DNA of 64,000 nucleotides from assembly GCF_002101885.1 (NCBI RefSeq), contig NZ_LQPS01000043.1, forward strand, positions 62,001 to 126,000, given 5' to 3'. Position numbers and translations under genes: made by a program. The notes below the pieces were generated by a model, which ran no database searches, was not told the origin of the DNA, and saw only the letters and a list, made by a program, of their open reading frames with translations. The stretch's first letter is position 1; every line of letters begins with the position of its first letter. This DNA comes from Mycolicibacter senuensis. GTDB taxonomy: Bacteria > Actinomycetota > Actinomycetes > Mycobacteriales > Mycobacteriaceae. This document shows, one piece after another, positions 32,901 to 41,648 of the stretch.

Positions 32901-33286
32901 CGCCGACCGGGTCGATCTCCTACATCAACCACTCGACGTCGTCGATCCACCCGATCGTCTCCAAGATCGAGATCCGCAAGGAAGGCAAGATCGGCCGGGT
33001 CTACTACCCGGCGCCGTTTATGACCAACGACAACCTGGAGTACTACTCCGACGCCTACGAGATCGGCTACGAGAAGATCATCGACACCTACGCCGCGGCC
33101 ACCCAGCACGTGGACCAGGGGCTGAGCCTGACGCTGTTCTTCAAGGACACCGCCACCACCCGCGATGTGAACCGCGCGCAGATCTACGCCTGGCGCAAGG
33201 GAATCAAGACGCTGTACTACATCCGGCTACGGCAGATGGCGCTGGAGGGCACCGAGGTGGAGGGCTGCGTCAGCTGCATGTTGTGA
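29888..33286 (+). CDS. nrdE: Ribonucleotide reductase class Ib alpha subunit NrdE, with intein
   Basis: A 1132-residue precursor that would splice to a 723-residue NrdE. The N-extein (residues 1-186) has '[20 protein letters not shown]' and '[20 protein letters not shown]'. The intein is residues 187-595. The C-extein starts with Cys596 ('[20 protein letters not shown]'), which is Cys187 after splicing and the redox-active cysteine equivalent to E. coli NrdA Cys225. Further catalytic segments are '[11 protein letters not shown]' (Asn-x-Cys-x-Glu radical site), '[18 protein letters not shown]' and the C-terminal redox tail 'EGCVSCML'. It reduces ribonucleoside diphosphates. The ATG at 29888 overlaps nrdI. 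Correct splicing is required for any activity. Confidence 0.96.
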   Translation: MPPTAATAEQVTPTTRSAPVGELDFHALNAMLNLYDSDGKIQFDKDVLAARQYFLEHVNQNTVFFHNQDEKLDYLIQKEYYEREVLDQYSRNFVKSLLDRAYAKKFRFPTFLGAFKYYTSYTLKTFDGKRYLERFEDRVCMVALTLASGDTKLAEQLVDEIIDGRFQPATPTFLNAGKKQRGEAVSCFPAGTEVDTIDGPRAIEDLGPGDRVLSHDGSYREVEALVTNPNDQPLVSISHFGHKDSIRCTPEHPILVWTTRAVDSLIDGDGADPFNGFVWLAAQDVQPSDFIVTAAPLEERERRVFDLMDHVGDGVYEEVDGLIRKVNTDAKHRNRQRHSQNFIAVNRYVEESYELGLILGWYVAEGHVSKRSGVAGLRPNGVHFTLGAREVDYQGQLNMAFKQVFGVDLTSNTNESDHSIKMACNSKVVASLLLSMAGTGYGNKRLTHDVLSADEDFQRGLLAGLFRGDGCSTSGGMVLDLVNPELVDQVQLILRRLGIMSVVRRYINQAGNPTGHVFVPGLPGINEDFIFDVGKNLHNYVGRKGTNRSTYQVVHGRHVYGVRAVERTADVPDTVYNLHVEGTHTYTIRGTVVHNCFLLRIEDNMESIGRSINSALQLSKRGGGVALLLTNIREHGAPIKNIENQSSGVIPIMKLLEDSFSYANQLGARQGAGAVYLHAHHPDIYRFLDTKRENADEKIRIKTLSLGVVIPDITFELAKKNEDMYLFSPYDVERVYGVPFADISVSEKYYEMVDNSAIRKTKIKAREFFQTVAELQFESGYPYVMFEDTVNRANPIEGKITHSNLCSEILQVSTASEYNDDLSYAKVGKDISCNLGSLNIAKAMDSPDFGQTIEVAIRALTAVSDQTHIWSVPSIEHGNNESHAIGLGQMNLHGYLAREHVHYGSEEGIDFTNIYFYTVLYHALRASNRLALERGKSFVGFEKSKYATGEFFDKYIDQVWEPKTVKVRQLFADAGIRIPEQSDWQRLKESVQAHGIYNQNLQAVPPTGSISYINHSTSSIHPIVSKIEIRKEGKIGRVYYPAPFMTNDNLEYYSDAYEIGYEKIIDTYAAATQHVDQGLSLTLFFKDTATTRDVNRAQIYAWRKGIKTLYYIRLRQMALEGTEVEGCVSCML
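30446..31672 (+). mobile_element. Intein with LAGLIDADG homing endonuclease, inserted in nrdE
   Basis: A 409-residue in-frame element. Splicing motifs: block A '[20 protein letters not shown]' with Cys1, block B '[12 protein letters not shown]' with the TxxH His, block F '[14 protein letters not shown]', and block G 'TVVHN' followed by Cys+1. Endonuclease motifs: '[14 protein letters not shown]' and '[12 protein letters not shown]', the two LAGLIDADG helices with acidic residues Glu and Asp retained. All expected catalytic residues are present, so both splicing and endonuclease activity look intact. Base composition and codon choice are visibly less GC-biased than the flanking exteins, suggesting recent arrival. 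It is absent from M. tuberculosis NrdE. Confidence 0.95.
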
Positions 33287-33290
33287 CAGC

Positions 33291-33683
33291 TCAGGGTCGC
33301 TTCTCGCGGGCCTGTTCGGCCTGCAGCGATTTGAGGCGTCGCTGCTCGCGCAGCACCTCCTGGTAGCCCTCGCGTTCGGTGGCCAGCCAGTCCGGTTTCT
33401 CCTCGAGCAGCTGATTGATCTGCTCGGTGGTGAGCGCACTCTCGACTCCGTTGCGGGCGAGAGCGGCGATCGAGACGCCCAGCTTGGCCGCCACCAGGTT
33501 CTTCGGGTGCGGCCCGTTCTTACGCAGGTCCTTGAGCCACGGCGGCGGGTCCGCCTGCAGCGCGGCGAGTTCGGTGCGGGTGATCGGGTTCTGCTGGAAC
33601 TCCGCCGGCGTGGCGGGCAGGTAGACGTCCAGCTTCTTTGCCGCGGTGGCGGGCTTCATGGACTGCGAGTTCGGCCTGCTCAT
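33291..33683 (-). CDS. DUF5997 family protein
   Basis: A 130-residue protein from ATG 33683 (ATG 33689 is an alternative): 'KKLDVYLPATPAEFQ', 'ITRTELAALQADPPPWLKDL', 'PHPKNLVAAKLGVSIAALAR', 'LTTEQINQLLEEKPDWLATE'. This matches the actinobacterial DUF5997 family, of unknown function. The segment 'NLVAAKLGVSIAALARNGV' looks like a helix-turn-helix, and the C-terminus is a charged helix. It diverges by 29 bp from an HTH-less LysR-type gene, a pairing seen in other actinobacteria. It is convergent with nrdE. Confidence 0.85.
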   Translation of the reverse strand: MSRPNSQSMKPATAAKKLDVYLPATPAEFQQNPITRTELAALQADPPPWLKDLRKNGPHPKNLVAAKLGVSIAALARNGVESALTTEQINQLLEEKPDWLATEREGYQEVLREQRRLKSLQAEQAREKRP

Positions 33684-33712
33684 TCCCATGACCTTATCGG
33701 TAGCCTGATGCG

Positions 33713-34426
33713 GTGAGCCGGCCTTCCCTGACCCTCGGGTACGTCCCGGGCGCGACGCCGGCGAAGTGGGCTCGGATCTGGGCGCAGCGCCACCCGGACG
33801 TTCCGCTGCGGCTGCACAGCGTGGTTGCGGCAGAGGCGGTCGCAGCGGTGCGGGCCGGCACCGTCGACGTGGCGTTGCTGCGGCCGCCGGCCGACACCTC
33901 CGGGTTGGCTGTCATCCCGCTCTATGACGAGACGACGGTGGCCGTGGTGCCGACGGAACACCTGGTGTGCGCCGCCGACGAGATCACCGCCGCGGAGCTC
34001 AGCGGCGAGCCGATCCTGCTCCCGCTCGACGACGTCGTCGGCTGGGCGGACCCGCCCGGTGACCCGATCGACCACCGGCCCGACACCACCCAGGACGCAA
34101 TAGAACTCGTGGCCGCCGGGATGGGCGCTCTGATCGTTCCGCAGTCGCTGGCGCGGCTGTATCACCGCAAGGACCTGACCTACCGACCGATCATCGACGC
34201 GCCTACCTGCGCCGTGGCGCTCGCCTTCCCGGAAGGGACGCAATCCGAACTGGTCGACGAGTTCGTCGGCATCGTGCGCGGCCGCAAACCCGGGTCGTCG
34301 CGTGGGCAGTCTCAGCCGGCACCGAAACGCACCGCGCGGGAGAAGACCCTCGCCAAGCAGGCCGCCCGGGCCGCGGCGGGCAAGGTCGCAAGGAAGCCAG
34401 GATCGGGCCAGCGCGGTCGACGCTGA
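33713..34426 (+). CDS. LysR-type substrate-binding protein without HTH, basic C-terminal tail
   Basis: A 237-residue protein that starts (GTG 33713) directly with the effector-binding fold of LysR regulators: 'LTLGYVPGATPAKWARIWAQ', 'VRAGTVDVALLRPPADTSGL', 'YDETTVAVVPTEHLV', 'VAAGMGALIVPQSLARLY'. There is no N-terminal helix-turn-helix. The last 45 residues are a Lys/Arg/Ala-rich histone-like tail ('REKTLAKQAARAAAGKVARK'), which could bind DNA non-specifically. Its close divergent pairing with DUF5997 suggests the two may act together. A ligand cannot be assigned. Confidence 0.82.
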   Translation: MSRPSLTLGYVPGATPAKWARIWAQRHPDVPLRLHSVVAAEAVAAVRAGTVDVALLRPPADTSGLAVIPLYDETTVAVVPTEHLVCAADEITAAELSGEPILLPLDDVVGWADPPGDPIDHRPDTTQDAIELVAAGMGALIVPQSLARLYHRKDLTYRPIIDAPTCAVALAFPEGTQSELVDEFVGIVRGRKPGSSRGQSQPAPKRTAREKTLAKQAARAAAGKVARKPGSGQRGRR

Positions 34427-34428
34427 GT

Positions 34429-35520
34429 TCACCGGCGGGGCGAGCGCAGGCTGAGCAGCAACCGGATGAGATCGGCCTGGCGGTGGGTTCCCGTCTTGTC
34501 GAAGACGTGCTGCAGATGCGTCTTGACGGTGGCCTGCGACAGCGACATGCGTTCGGCGATGTCTTTGACGCCGCTGCCGCTCAGCACCATGACGGCGACC
34601 TCGGTCTCACCGGCCGTCAGGCCGTAGTGGCGGCGCAATAGCGCTGGGGTGGTGTCGGATTCATGCTCTGGATCGAAGACCATGACCATAGCGCGCCTGG
34701 CGGAGCCGCCGGCGGCCGATTCGGCGGGCAACACCTCGATGATGTAGGGACGCTGGTTTGCGGGTCGGGTGCACAACACTGAGCTTCCAGACGGTGTGCT
34801 GTCTCCTGCCGCCAGGGCGTCGTGAATGCCGCGTTGGAGTGCGTTGTCAGCGCTGGCGGCTACCGCTTCGAGTCGCCCGCCGCGCATTCGGAGTCCGCCG
34901 CCTGACCGCAGCATGTCCTCGGCGGCAGCGTTGGCGTAGACGATTCGGGAGTCGGTGGTGACCACGATGACGGCCTGGCGCAGCGCCTCAGTGACGTTGG
35001 CAAGGTCCACGGCACGGCGATCTGCCGCTGCCAGACGCGCTTGGCAGCGCAGCGCCTGCTGCAGATGCGGCACCAGAGCACTGATCAGCGGGACGAAGGG
35101 CTCGGGCGAGCGTGGCCCGGCGGCGAGGAACGCCTGCGGTGCGGGGCCACCGGTTAGTCGCACCAACAAGCCGTCGGTCATCTCCAGCGGGCGCAGCCAG
35201 TCGACGTGAAACTCCGATTTGGCCTGCAACGCGATCAGTGAACGTCCACTGCGCAACACCCCGACCGGGCTCTGTTCCACGGCGGCAAGCACGTAGTCGA
35301 TCCGGCGGTAGTGCTGTTCGTAGTCGGCGCGCGCTTCAGCTGCCAGGCTCGCATTCTGAATCGTTCGGCCCGACTCATCCACGCGCACTAATGCGCACTG
35401 GGCGTCGAGTGTCCGCTGCAGTTCGCACAGGACCGCAGTCCAGTCTGCGGGTGACATCACCGCGCGGTAGACGGCCGCAACTAATCGCGAGAAGTCGTCA
35501 ATGGCCATCGTCGTCGACAT
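34429..35520 (-). CDS. LuxR family transcriptional regulator
   Basis: A 363-residue regulator from ATG 35520. The C-terminal LuxR/GerE HTH is 'YGLTAGETEVAVMVLSGSGV', 'KDIAERMSLSQATVKTHLQH' and 'VFDKTGTHRQADLIRLL'. The N-terminal part is a GAF-like region, and 'QAVIVVTTDSRIVYANAAAE' near the middle resembles a PAS core. It therefore senses a small molecule or redox state. It diverges from the P450-hydrolase pair, which is the likely target. A 5-bp-arm palindrome lies between them. Confidence 0.87.
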   Translation of the reverse strand: MSTTMAIDDFSRLVAAVYRAVMSPADWTAVLCELQRTLDAQCALVRVDESGRTIQNASLAAEARADYEQHYRRIDYVLAAVEQSPVGVLRSGRSLIALQAKSEFHVDWLRPLEMTDGLLVRLTGGPAPQAFLAAGPRSPEPFVPLISALVPHLQQALRCQARLAAADRRAVDLANVTEALRQAVIVVTTDSRIVYANAAAEDMLRSGGGLRMRGGRLEAVAASADNALQRGIHDALAAGDSTPSGSSVLCTRPANQRPYIIEVLPAESAAGGSARRAMVMVFDPEHESDTTPALLRRHYGLTAGETEVAVMVLSGSGVKDIAERMSLSQATVKTHLQHVFDKTGTHRQADLIRLLLSLRSPRR

Positions 35521-35598
35521 CGCCGGTCTCTCGTTCAAGGGGCATGTCGCCCGGATAACGGAGATTCTGCTCCCTCGACGGGGCGGTGATCCCTCCGA

Positions 35599-35610
35599 TT
35601 TCCTGGGAAA
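35599..35610. promoter_or_regulatory. TTTCC-N2-GGAAA palindrome
   Basis: An inverted repeat TTTCCTGGGAAA lies 79 bp before the LuxR start and 54 bp before the P450 start, in the 143-bp divergent interval. It is a candidate operator for the LuxR regulator or an upstream element of either promoter. Support is positional only. Confidence 0.35.
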
Positions 35611-35663
35611 ATCTCAACCATTCGGATGAGGCGGCGGCGCTGCGGGCCTGATTGGCTCACGCC

Positions 35664-37028
35664 ATGACCGAGACCGTCGACGTTCGCGCCCTGCCGTTAG
35701 CGCCGAAGAACCCGCTACCGTACTGGCAGCGATTGCGCGAGGTTCGGCAGATGCATACCGGGATTGAGAAGCTGCGAGATGCCGGCGGGCCGGTGACCCG
35801 CGTGGTACTGGCGCCGACGTGGCTGACGCCCCCGATCGTGGTGGTGACCTCGCCGCAGGGCGCGCACGACGTGCTCAGCAGCGGGGACGTCGACCGCGCC
35901 CCGACGCACGATGAGGTCCGGTATCTGCTCGGCCCCAACCTGTTCGATCTCCGAAATGAGCCCTGGCTGCCCCGGCGGCGCATGCTGCAACCGTTGTTCA
36001 CCAAGCAGCACGTCCGCGGCTTTGGTGGACGCATGGCGCAGGCTGCCGAGATGGTGGCCACCGGGTGGCGCGACGGCATGACGGTCGATCTGGATGCCGA
36101 ATGCCGCAGGCTGACGATGCGGGCACTGGGGCGGTCGGTGCTGGGCGTCGACTTCGACGACCACGTCGATTCCGTGGCCGAGACGATGCGCGTTGCGCTG
36201 GCTTATGTCACCGATCGGGTGTTCGCTCCGGTGCGTGCCCCGCGCTGGCTGCCGACCCCGGCGCGGTACCGGGCGCGGGCCGCCAGCGCGACGTTGCATC
36301 GCTACGCCGACGACATCCTGCAAACCTGCCGATCCGACCCGACTCGTGACGCGCCGCTGGTGCGCGGATTGATGGGCGCCACCGATCCCGAAACCGGCCG
36401 GGGGTTGACCGACCGCGAGATCTGCGACGAGCTGATCGTGTTCATGCTTGCAGGCCACGACACCACCGCGACGGTACTGGCCTACGCATTGTGGGCGCTG
36501 GGCAACCACCCCGATATCCAGCGCCGGATCGCCGCCGAGGTCGCGGCGGTCCCGACTGCGGAGCTGACCCCTGACGATGTGGCCGGACTGTCCTACACCG
36601 TCCAGGTACTGCACGAGGCGCTGCGATTATGTCCGCCGGGAGCGCTAAACGGCCGAACAGTGGTGCGCGACATCGCCGTCGACGGCTACCGGGTGCCGGC
36701 CGGGTCCATCGTGGAGGTCGGCGTCTACGCGTTGCACCGCGATCCGGCGCTGTGGGAGCGGCCCGACGAGTTCGACCCCGACCGCTTCAGCCCGGAGAAT
36801 TCCGCTGGTCGCAACCGATGGCAGTATCTGCCGTTCGGCGGTGGACCGCGCAAGTGCATCGGTGATCACTTCGCCATGCTGGAAGCGACCCTGGCGCTGG
36901 CCACCTGCGTGCGGCACTGCGAAATCAGCTCGCTGAGCGATGAATTCCCGCTAGCGGTACCGTTCACCACGGTCGCCGCCGCGCCGATCTATGCGCGCAT
37001 CAAGGCGCGGGAAGGCGCACTGCTGTGA
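35664..37028 (+). CDS. Cytochrome P450 (AGHDTT class)
   Basis: A 454-residue P450 from ATG 35664. I-helix 'LIVFMLAGHDTTATVLAYAL', ExxR 'VLHEALRLCPPGALNGRT', 'FDPDRFSPENSAGRNRWQYL' and haem loop 'PFGGGPRKCIGDHFAMLEAT'. The Arg-Lys-Cys loop and AGHDTT I-helix place it with the CYP110/CYP132-like, fatty-acid or terpene-hydroxylating class rather than with the CYP125 or CYP136 P450s elsewhere in the window. Its stop overlaps the start of the alpha/beta hydrolase gene (GTGA), so they are coupled and probably act in sequence under the divergent LuxR regulator. Confidence 0.92.
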   Translation: MTETVDVRALPLAPKNPLPYWQRLREVRQMHTGIEKLRDAGGPVTRVVLAPTWLTPPIVVVTSPQGAHDVLSSGDVDRAPTHDEVRYLLGPNLFDLRNEPWLPRRRMLQPLFTKQHVRGFGGRMAQAAEMVATGWRDGMTVDLDAECRRLTMRALGRSVLGVDFDDHVDSVAETMRVALAYVTDRVFAPVRAPRWLPTPARYRARAASATLHRYADDILQTCRSDPTRDAPLVRGLMGATDPETGRGLTDREICDELIVFMLAGHDTTATVLAYALWALGNHPDIQRRIAAEVAAVPTAELTPDDVAGLSYTVQVLHEALRLCPPGALNGRTVVRDIAVDGYRVPAGSIVEVGVYALHRDPALWERPDEFDPDRFSPENSAGRNRWQYLPFGGGPRKCIGDHFAMLEATLALATCVRHCEISSLSDEFPLAVPFTTVAAAPIYARIKAREGALL

Positions 37029-37861
37029 CGGCGCAGCCCGGACCGCAGAATTCAGTCCAGCGGTGCGAAGCCGACCGGCTTGAAGTCATCGACGTGGGTG
37101 CCAGCACCCCCGCCCACCAAGCCCCGCTGCTGTTCGTGCACGGCGCCTGGCATGGCGCGTGGTGTTGGGCCGAACACTATCTGAACTTCTTCGCCGGCAG
37201 GGGATATCGAGCACTAGCGGTCAGCCTGCGAGGCCATGGCAAGAGCTCGCTGCAGCAGCGGCTGCGTGGTTGTTCGGGCGCGGACTATGTCGACGACGTC
37301 CGTTCGGTGGCGCATGCTCTGCCTACTCCGCCGGTGCTGATCGGCCACTCGATGGGCGGCTATGTGGTGCAGAAATATTTGGAGTCGTCGCCGGCCCCCG
37401 CGGGGGTGCTGCTGGCGTCCATATCGGCGCGCGGCGCTGTCGGCCTTTCGCGGCGACTGAACTTCCGGCACCCCTGGCTGATGATGGGTTTTCATTTCAC
37501 GGGCAGATCGCTGCAGTTGTTCAACACGCCGGAACGGGTCCGGGAACTGCTCTACTCGGCGACGACTCCCGACGCCGACGTCGTGCGCTACAAAGCGCTG
37601 CTGCAGGAGGAAAGCCAGCGAGTATTGCTCGATGTGCTGATGTTGAATGCTGTCAGACCTCAGCGGATAACCACGCCGCTGCTGGTCGTGGGTGCAGAGC
37701 ACGACGGCGCCTTGGCGGTCTCCGAGCAGCACGCATTGGCGCGCGCCTATGGCACCATCGCCGAGATCGTGCCCGGCATGGGCCACAACATGATGCTCGA
37801 ACCCGGTTGGGAAGCGGTAGCAGAACGCATCTACGCCTGGCTGGGCGCCCGCGGCCTGTAG
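37025..37861 (+). CDS. Alpha/beta hydrolase
   Basis: A 278-residue alpha/beta hydrolase from GTG 37025. Oxyanion-hole segment 'LLFVHGAWHGAWCWAEHYLN', nucleophile elbow 'VLIGHSMGGYVVQKYLE' (Ser in GHSMG), acid residue in 'TPLLVVGAEHDGALAVSEQH', and the catalytic His in 'IVPGMGHNMMLEPGWEAVAE'. The triad is complete. It likely hydrolyses an ester or lactone made by, or presented to, the upstream P450. It belongs with the LuxR-P450 module inserted in the nrd region. Confidence 0.9.
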   Translation: MTAQPGPQNSVQRCEADRLEVIDVGASTPAHQAPLLFVHGAWHGAWCWAEHYLNFFAGRGYRALAVSLRGHGKSSLQQRLRGCSGADYVDDVRSVAHALPTPPVLIGHSMGGYVVQKYLESSPAPAGVLLASISARGAVGLSRRLNFRHPWLMMGFHFTGRSLQLFNTPERVRELLYSATTPDADVVRYKALLQEESQRVLLDVLMLNAVRPQRITTPLLVVGAEHDGALAVSEQHALARAYGTIAEIVPGMGHNMMLEPGWEAVAERIYAWLGARGL

Positions 37862-37964
37862 CCGGCCGAGCCGCGTCGATTGGGAAAGTGTGCGACGCTG
37901 CACCGGCGTGTGTCGCGTCGTGAGATTCAGTCTCGGCGACCGCGTGGCGATGCGGGCTGCGATG

Positions 37965-39149
37965 TCAGTAGCTGTGGTCGGGGCGTCCTTCGGATTTGGC
38001 GTAGAGGTATTTGAGCATCATCTCGCGGAAGCGCGCGTTGTCGAGCAGCTTGAGGCCGGCGCCGGCCAGCCTCGGCACGCCGGCCAGCCGGTGAAAGAAC
38101 CGGCCGCGCCGGTATTCCCGGCCCCAGGCCGCTTCCATCCGCTGGGCGTAATTGGTGAAGTCGTCGGGCCCGCCGTTGGTCAACGCCGCGACGGCGCACT
38201 CACCGGCAGTCAGCCCCGATTCCAGCGCCTTGGAGATACCGGCGCCGGAGGTCGGCCGGCCCGCACCCAGCGAGTCGCCGACGAACAACACACCGGGACG
38301 CCACGGCGGCCACGCGGTGAAGCCCATCGGCAGCCGCCAGGCCCGCACCGTCTTGGACTGTTTCAGCTCGGTGATCGACGGCAGCTCCCACTCCCGCGGG
38401 AGGGTTTCCAGGAATTCGCCGAGGAAGCGCGTGGCGTTGATGGCCTGCCAGTTCTTGTAACTGTTGACGTAGCCCAGGCCGATGTTGACCCGCCCGTCGC
38501 CCAGCGGGAACACCCAGCCGTAGCCGGGCAGCTGGTCACCCTCGAACACCAGCTTCAGGTAGATGTCGAGCGAGTCGACGTCGGGACGTACCGCCGGCAT
38601 CTCGGCACGGATCGCGATCGCGGAGTAGCCGGTGTAGTCCGAGTCCAGTTTCAGCGCGCGCTTGATCGGCGAGTAAGCGCCGTCGGCGGCGATCACCGCG
38701 TCGGCCAGCACCTTCTCGCCGCTCTTCAGCAAGACCCCGGTGACCCGGCCGGAATCGTCGAGTATCGGCGCGGTGGCCTCGGCCGATTGCCGGACCTGGG
38801 CGCCGGCGGACTCGGCATGTTTGAGCAGCAGGGTGTCCAGCTCGGGCCGGCGCGCGACGTACCCGTGGTCGGGCATTCCGGGACGGCGCGGAAACGACAG
38901 TTCCCACTCGCTGGGACTGAACACCTTCACCCGGTTGACCTGGTGAAACTTGGCAACCTGTTCGGCCAGTCCCATCTTCTGCAGATAACTGACCGCGCGG
39001 GCGGTCAGCCCGTCACCGCAGGGCTTGTCGCGCGGGAAGTCGGCCTTGTCCAGGACGACGACGCTCGCGCCGGCCTGACGGGCCTGCCAGGCGGCCGCTG
39101 ATCCTGCCGGGCCGCCGCCGACGATGGCCAGGTCGAATCGTTGGGTCAC
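37965..39149 (-). CDS. Geranylgeranyl reductase family FAD oxidoreductase
   Basis: A 394-residue flavoprotein from GTG 39149 (a TTG at 39164 would add five residues). 'FDLAIVGGGPAGSAAAWQAR' binds FAD, 'FPRDKPCGDGLTARAVSYLQ' is the family signature, and 'VLFVGDSLGAGRPTSGAGIS' binds the FAD ribityl/pyrophosphate. The family hydrogenates isoprenoid chains; the mycobacterial example MenJ (Rv0561c) saturates a menaquinone isoprene unit. This gene is in a different place and may be a paralogue with another prenyl substrate. It diverges from the TetR gene. Confidence 0.85.
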   Translation of the reverse strand: MTQRFDLAIVGGGPAGSAAAWQARQAGASVVVLDKADFPRDKPCGDGLTARAVSYLQKMGLAEQVAKFHQVNRVKVFSPSEWELSFPRRPGMPDHGYVARRPELDTLLLKHAESAGAQVRQSAEATAPILDDSGRVTGVLLKSGEKVLADAVIAADGAYSPIKRALKLDSDYTGYSAIAIRAEMPAVRPDVDSLDIYLKLVFEGDQLPGYGWVFPLGDGRVNIGLGYVNSYKNWQAINATRFLGEFLETLPREWELPSITELKQSKTVRAWRLPMGFTAWPPWRPGVLFVGDSLGAGRPTSGAGISKALESGLTAGECAVAALTNGGPDDFTNYAQRMEAAWGREYRRGRFFHRLAGVPRLAGAGLKLLDNARFREMMLKYLYAKSEGRPDHSY

Positions 39150-39168
39150 TACTTCTCGTCTCAAATAT

Positions 39169-39182
39169 GCGCCTCGAGGCGC
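39169..39182. promoter_or_regulatory. Perfect 14-bp palindrome, possible TetR operator
   Basis: GCGCCTCGAGGCGC lies in the divergent interval between the geranylgeranyl-reductase-like gene and the TetR gene, 20 bp before the reductase start. A perfect palindrome at that place is a candidate operator, but GC-rich palindromes also occur by chance. Confidence 0.4.
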
Positions 39183-39255
39183 CGCGGAACCGTCTATCGA
39201 TGCTAACGGACCAGGTCACCGCGCGGTCTCCCCAGGTCAGCCAGGGCTAGGCGGT

Positions 39256-40005
39256 ATGGTGCTTGACGTGCGCGGAACGAGTAAGGCCAAGTCGGCCGAC
39301 AACGGTGAGCAGAAGGTCGACGCGCGCAGCGAGCGGTGGCGCGAACACCGCAAGAAGGTCCGCGGCGAGATCGTCGAGGCGGCCTTCCGGGCGATCGACC
39401 GGCTCGGACCCGATCTGAGCGTGCGGCAGATCGCGGAGGAGGCCGGCACCGCCAAGCCCAAGATCTACCGGCACTTCACGGACAAGGACGACCTGTTCGA
39501 GGCGGTCGGAACCCGGCTGCGCGACGACCTGTGGACGGCGATCTTCGCCTCCATCGACGTCGCCACCAACTCGCTGCGCGAGATCGTCCAGCGCAGTGTC
39601 GAAGAGTACGTGGCCCTGGTCGACGCACACCCCAATGTGTTGCGGTTCTTCATTCAGGGCCGGGTGCGCGCGCAGTCCGTGCCGACGATGCGGACGCTCA
39701 ACGAAGGCCGGACGATCACCCTGGCAATGGCCGAGATGTTCAGCAATGAACTGCGAGAGCTCGACCTCAACGGCGAGACGCTCGAGCTGGCGGCGTTCGC
39801 GGCCTTCGGTACGGCGACCTCGGCCACCGACTGGTGGCTCGGTCCGGAGCTGGACAGCCCGCGGCGAATGCCGCGCGACACCTTCGTGGGTTACCTGACG
39901 ACAATCATGATCAGCGTCGTCGACGGCACCGCCAACAGCCTCGGAATCGTGATGGACCCCGATCAACCGATTCATGAGGCCGTTCAGCGCCAGCCCGTCG
40001 CCTGA
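39256..40005 (+). CDS. TetR family transcriptional regulator
   Basis: A 249-residue TetR protein from ATG 39256 (GTG 39268 is another candidate). HTH: 'VRGEIVEAAFRAIDRLGPDL', 'SVRQIAEEAGTAKPKIYRHF', 'TDKDDLFEAVGTRL'. The C-terminal domain is long, and 'AFAAFGTATSATDWWLGPEL' is typical of the Rv3050c group, next to the flavin monooxygenase in M. tuberculosis too. It probably controls the downstream monooxygenase (102 bp away) and perhaps the divergent reductase. Confidence 0.9.
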   Translation: MVLDVRGTSKAKSADNGEQKVDARSERWREHRKKVRGEIVEAAFRAIDRLGPDLSVRQIAEEAGTAKPKIYRHFTDKDDLFEAVGTRLRDDLWTAIFASIDVATNSLREIVQRSVEEYVALVDAHPNVLRFFIQGRVRAQSVPTMRTLNEGRTITLAMAEMFSNELRELDLNGETLELAAFAAFGTATSATDWWLGPELDSPRRMPRDTFVGYLTTIMISVVDGTANSLGIVMDPDQPIHEAVQRQPVA

Positions 40006-40106
40006 TTCTCGAATCCGCGCCGGCCGCAGGAGCGCGTTGACACCTACCGCTGCCGTGGCGACACTGGAAAATACCCAGTACCGGCGTTCCCGGAAAGTGG
40101 TGTGAG

Positions 40107-41636
40107 ATGTCCGTTGTCAAGCAGGAAGCCGAGCGTCCGGCGCGCGAAACCCCCGGCGACAAGCCGGTGCAAACCCGTGCGCTGATCATCGGAACCGGAT
40201 TCTCCGGACTCGGCATGGGCATCGAGCTGCAACGCCGCGGCGTCGACTTCCTGATCCTGGAGAAGGCCGACGACATCGGCGGAACCTGGCGTGACAACAC
40301 CTACCCCGGCTGCGCCTGCGACGTCCCGTCGCACCTGTACTCCTTCTCCTTCGAGCCGAAGGCGACCTGGAGCAAACTGTTCTCGCCGCAGCCGGAGATC
40401 CTGGATTACCTGCGGGGCGTCGCCGACAAGCACGGATTGCTCCGCCACATCCGGTTCGGGTCGCAGGTCGAGCGGGCGCACTGGGACGACGACGAATTCC
40501 GCTGGCACGTGTTCACCACCACCGGCCAGGAGTTCTGCGCCCAGTTCCTGATCTCCGGTGCCGGCGCACTGCATATCCCGCGGTTGCCCGACATCGACGG
40601 CAGGGACGACTTCGCCGGGGCGGCTTTCCATTCCGCGCAGTGGGATCACAGCATCGACCTGACCGGCAAGCGAGTCGCGGTGATCGGCACCGGTGCCAGC
40701 GCCATCCAGATCGTGCCCGAGCTGGTTCGCGACGATGCGAAGGTGGCCCAGGTGCAGCTGTACCAGCGCACCCCGCCGTGGGTGGTGCCGCGGCCCAACA
40801 GCCCGTTTCCCCGGGCGCTGCTGACGGCGTTCTCGACCATCCCGGGCCTGCGCCGTGCGGTGCGCGCCGGGATCTACTGCGGGCTGGAGGGACTGGGCTA
40901 TGCCATGACCCGGCGTCCGGGCCTGTTGCGGGCGGTCGAGCTGGTCGGCCGCTGGAACATCCGCCGCAACGTCGGCGACAAGGAACTGCGCCGCAAACTC
41001 ACCCCGAGCTATCGGGCAGGCTGCAAACGAATCCTTTACGCGCCCAACTATTACCAGGCGGTCGCCAACCCGAAGGCGCAGCTGATCACCGAGCGCATCG
41101 AGAAGATCACCGCCGGGGGCATCGTCACCGCCGACGGTGTGGCGCACCCGTGCGACGTCATCATCTACGCCACCGGCTTCCACGTCACCGACTCCTACAC
41201 CTACGTCGACATCAAGGGGCCGGGCGGCGAGGACCTGGTGGACCGGTGGAACACCGAAGGGGTGGTGGCGCACCGGGGCGTCGCGGTCGCCGACATGCCC
41301 AACCTGTTCTTCCTGCTGGGTCCCAACACCGGCCTGGGGCACACCTCGGTGGTGATCATGATCGAGTCGCAGATCCACTACGTCGCCGAAGCGATCGCCG
41401 CGGTCGACGCCGTCGGGGCGCAGGCGCTGGCGCCGACCCGTGCCGCCCAGGACCGTTTCAACGACGAACTGCAGCAGCAGTTGGGCGGGTCGGTGTGGAA
41501 CACCGGCGGCTGCCGCAGCTGGTACCTCGACGAGCACGGCGTCAACCGGACGCTGTGGAGCGGCATGACATGGCAGTATCGCCGCGTCACCCGCAAGCTG
41601 CGCCCGGACGAGTACCGCTTCTCCGGAGCCGGCTGA
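40107..41636 (+). CDS. Flavin-containing / Baeyer-Villiger-type monooxygenase
   Basis: A 509-residue class B flavoprotein monooxygenase. FAD site 'ALIIGTGFSGLGMGIELQRR', 'DDIGGTWRDNTYPGCACDVP', the BVMO-type fingerprint 'FAGAAFHSAQWDH' (close to FxGxxxHxxxW), NADPH site 'RVAVIGTGASAIQIVPEL', and 'IYATGFHVTDSY'. It uses NADPH and O2 to insert oxygen into ketones or aldehydes, or to oxidise soft nucleophiles. It corresponds to Rv3049c. The TetR upstream probably regulates it. Confidence 0.92.
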   Translation: MSVVKQEAERPARETPGDKPVQTRALIIGTGFSGLGMGIELQRRGVDFLILEKADDIGGTWRDNTYPGCACDVPSHLYSFSFEPKATWSKLFSPQPEILDYLRGVADKHGLLRHIRFGSQVERAHWDDDEFRWHVFTTTGQEFCAQFLISGAGALHIPRLPDIDGRDDFAGAAFHSAQWDHSIDLTGKRVAVIGTGASAIQIVPELVRDDAKVAQVQLYQRTPPWVVPRPNSPFPRALLTAFSTIPGLRRAVRAGIYCGLEGLGYAMTRRPGLLRAVELVGRWNIRRNVGDKELRRKLTPSYRAGCKRILYAPNYYQAVANPKAQLITERIEKITAGGIVTADGVAHPCDVIIYATGFHVTDSYTYVDIKGPGGEDLVDRWNTEGVVAHRGVAVADMPNLFFLLGPNTGLGHTSVVIMIESQIHYVAEAIAAVDAVGAQALAPTRAAQDRFNDELQQQLGGSVWNTGGCRSWYLDEHGVNRTLWSGMTWQYRRVTRKLRPDEYRFSGAG

Positions 41637-41648
41637 CGCGACACGCAG

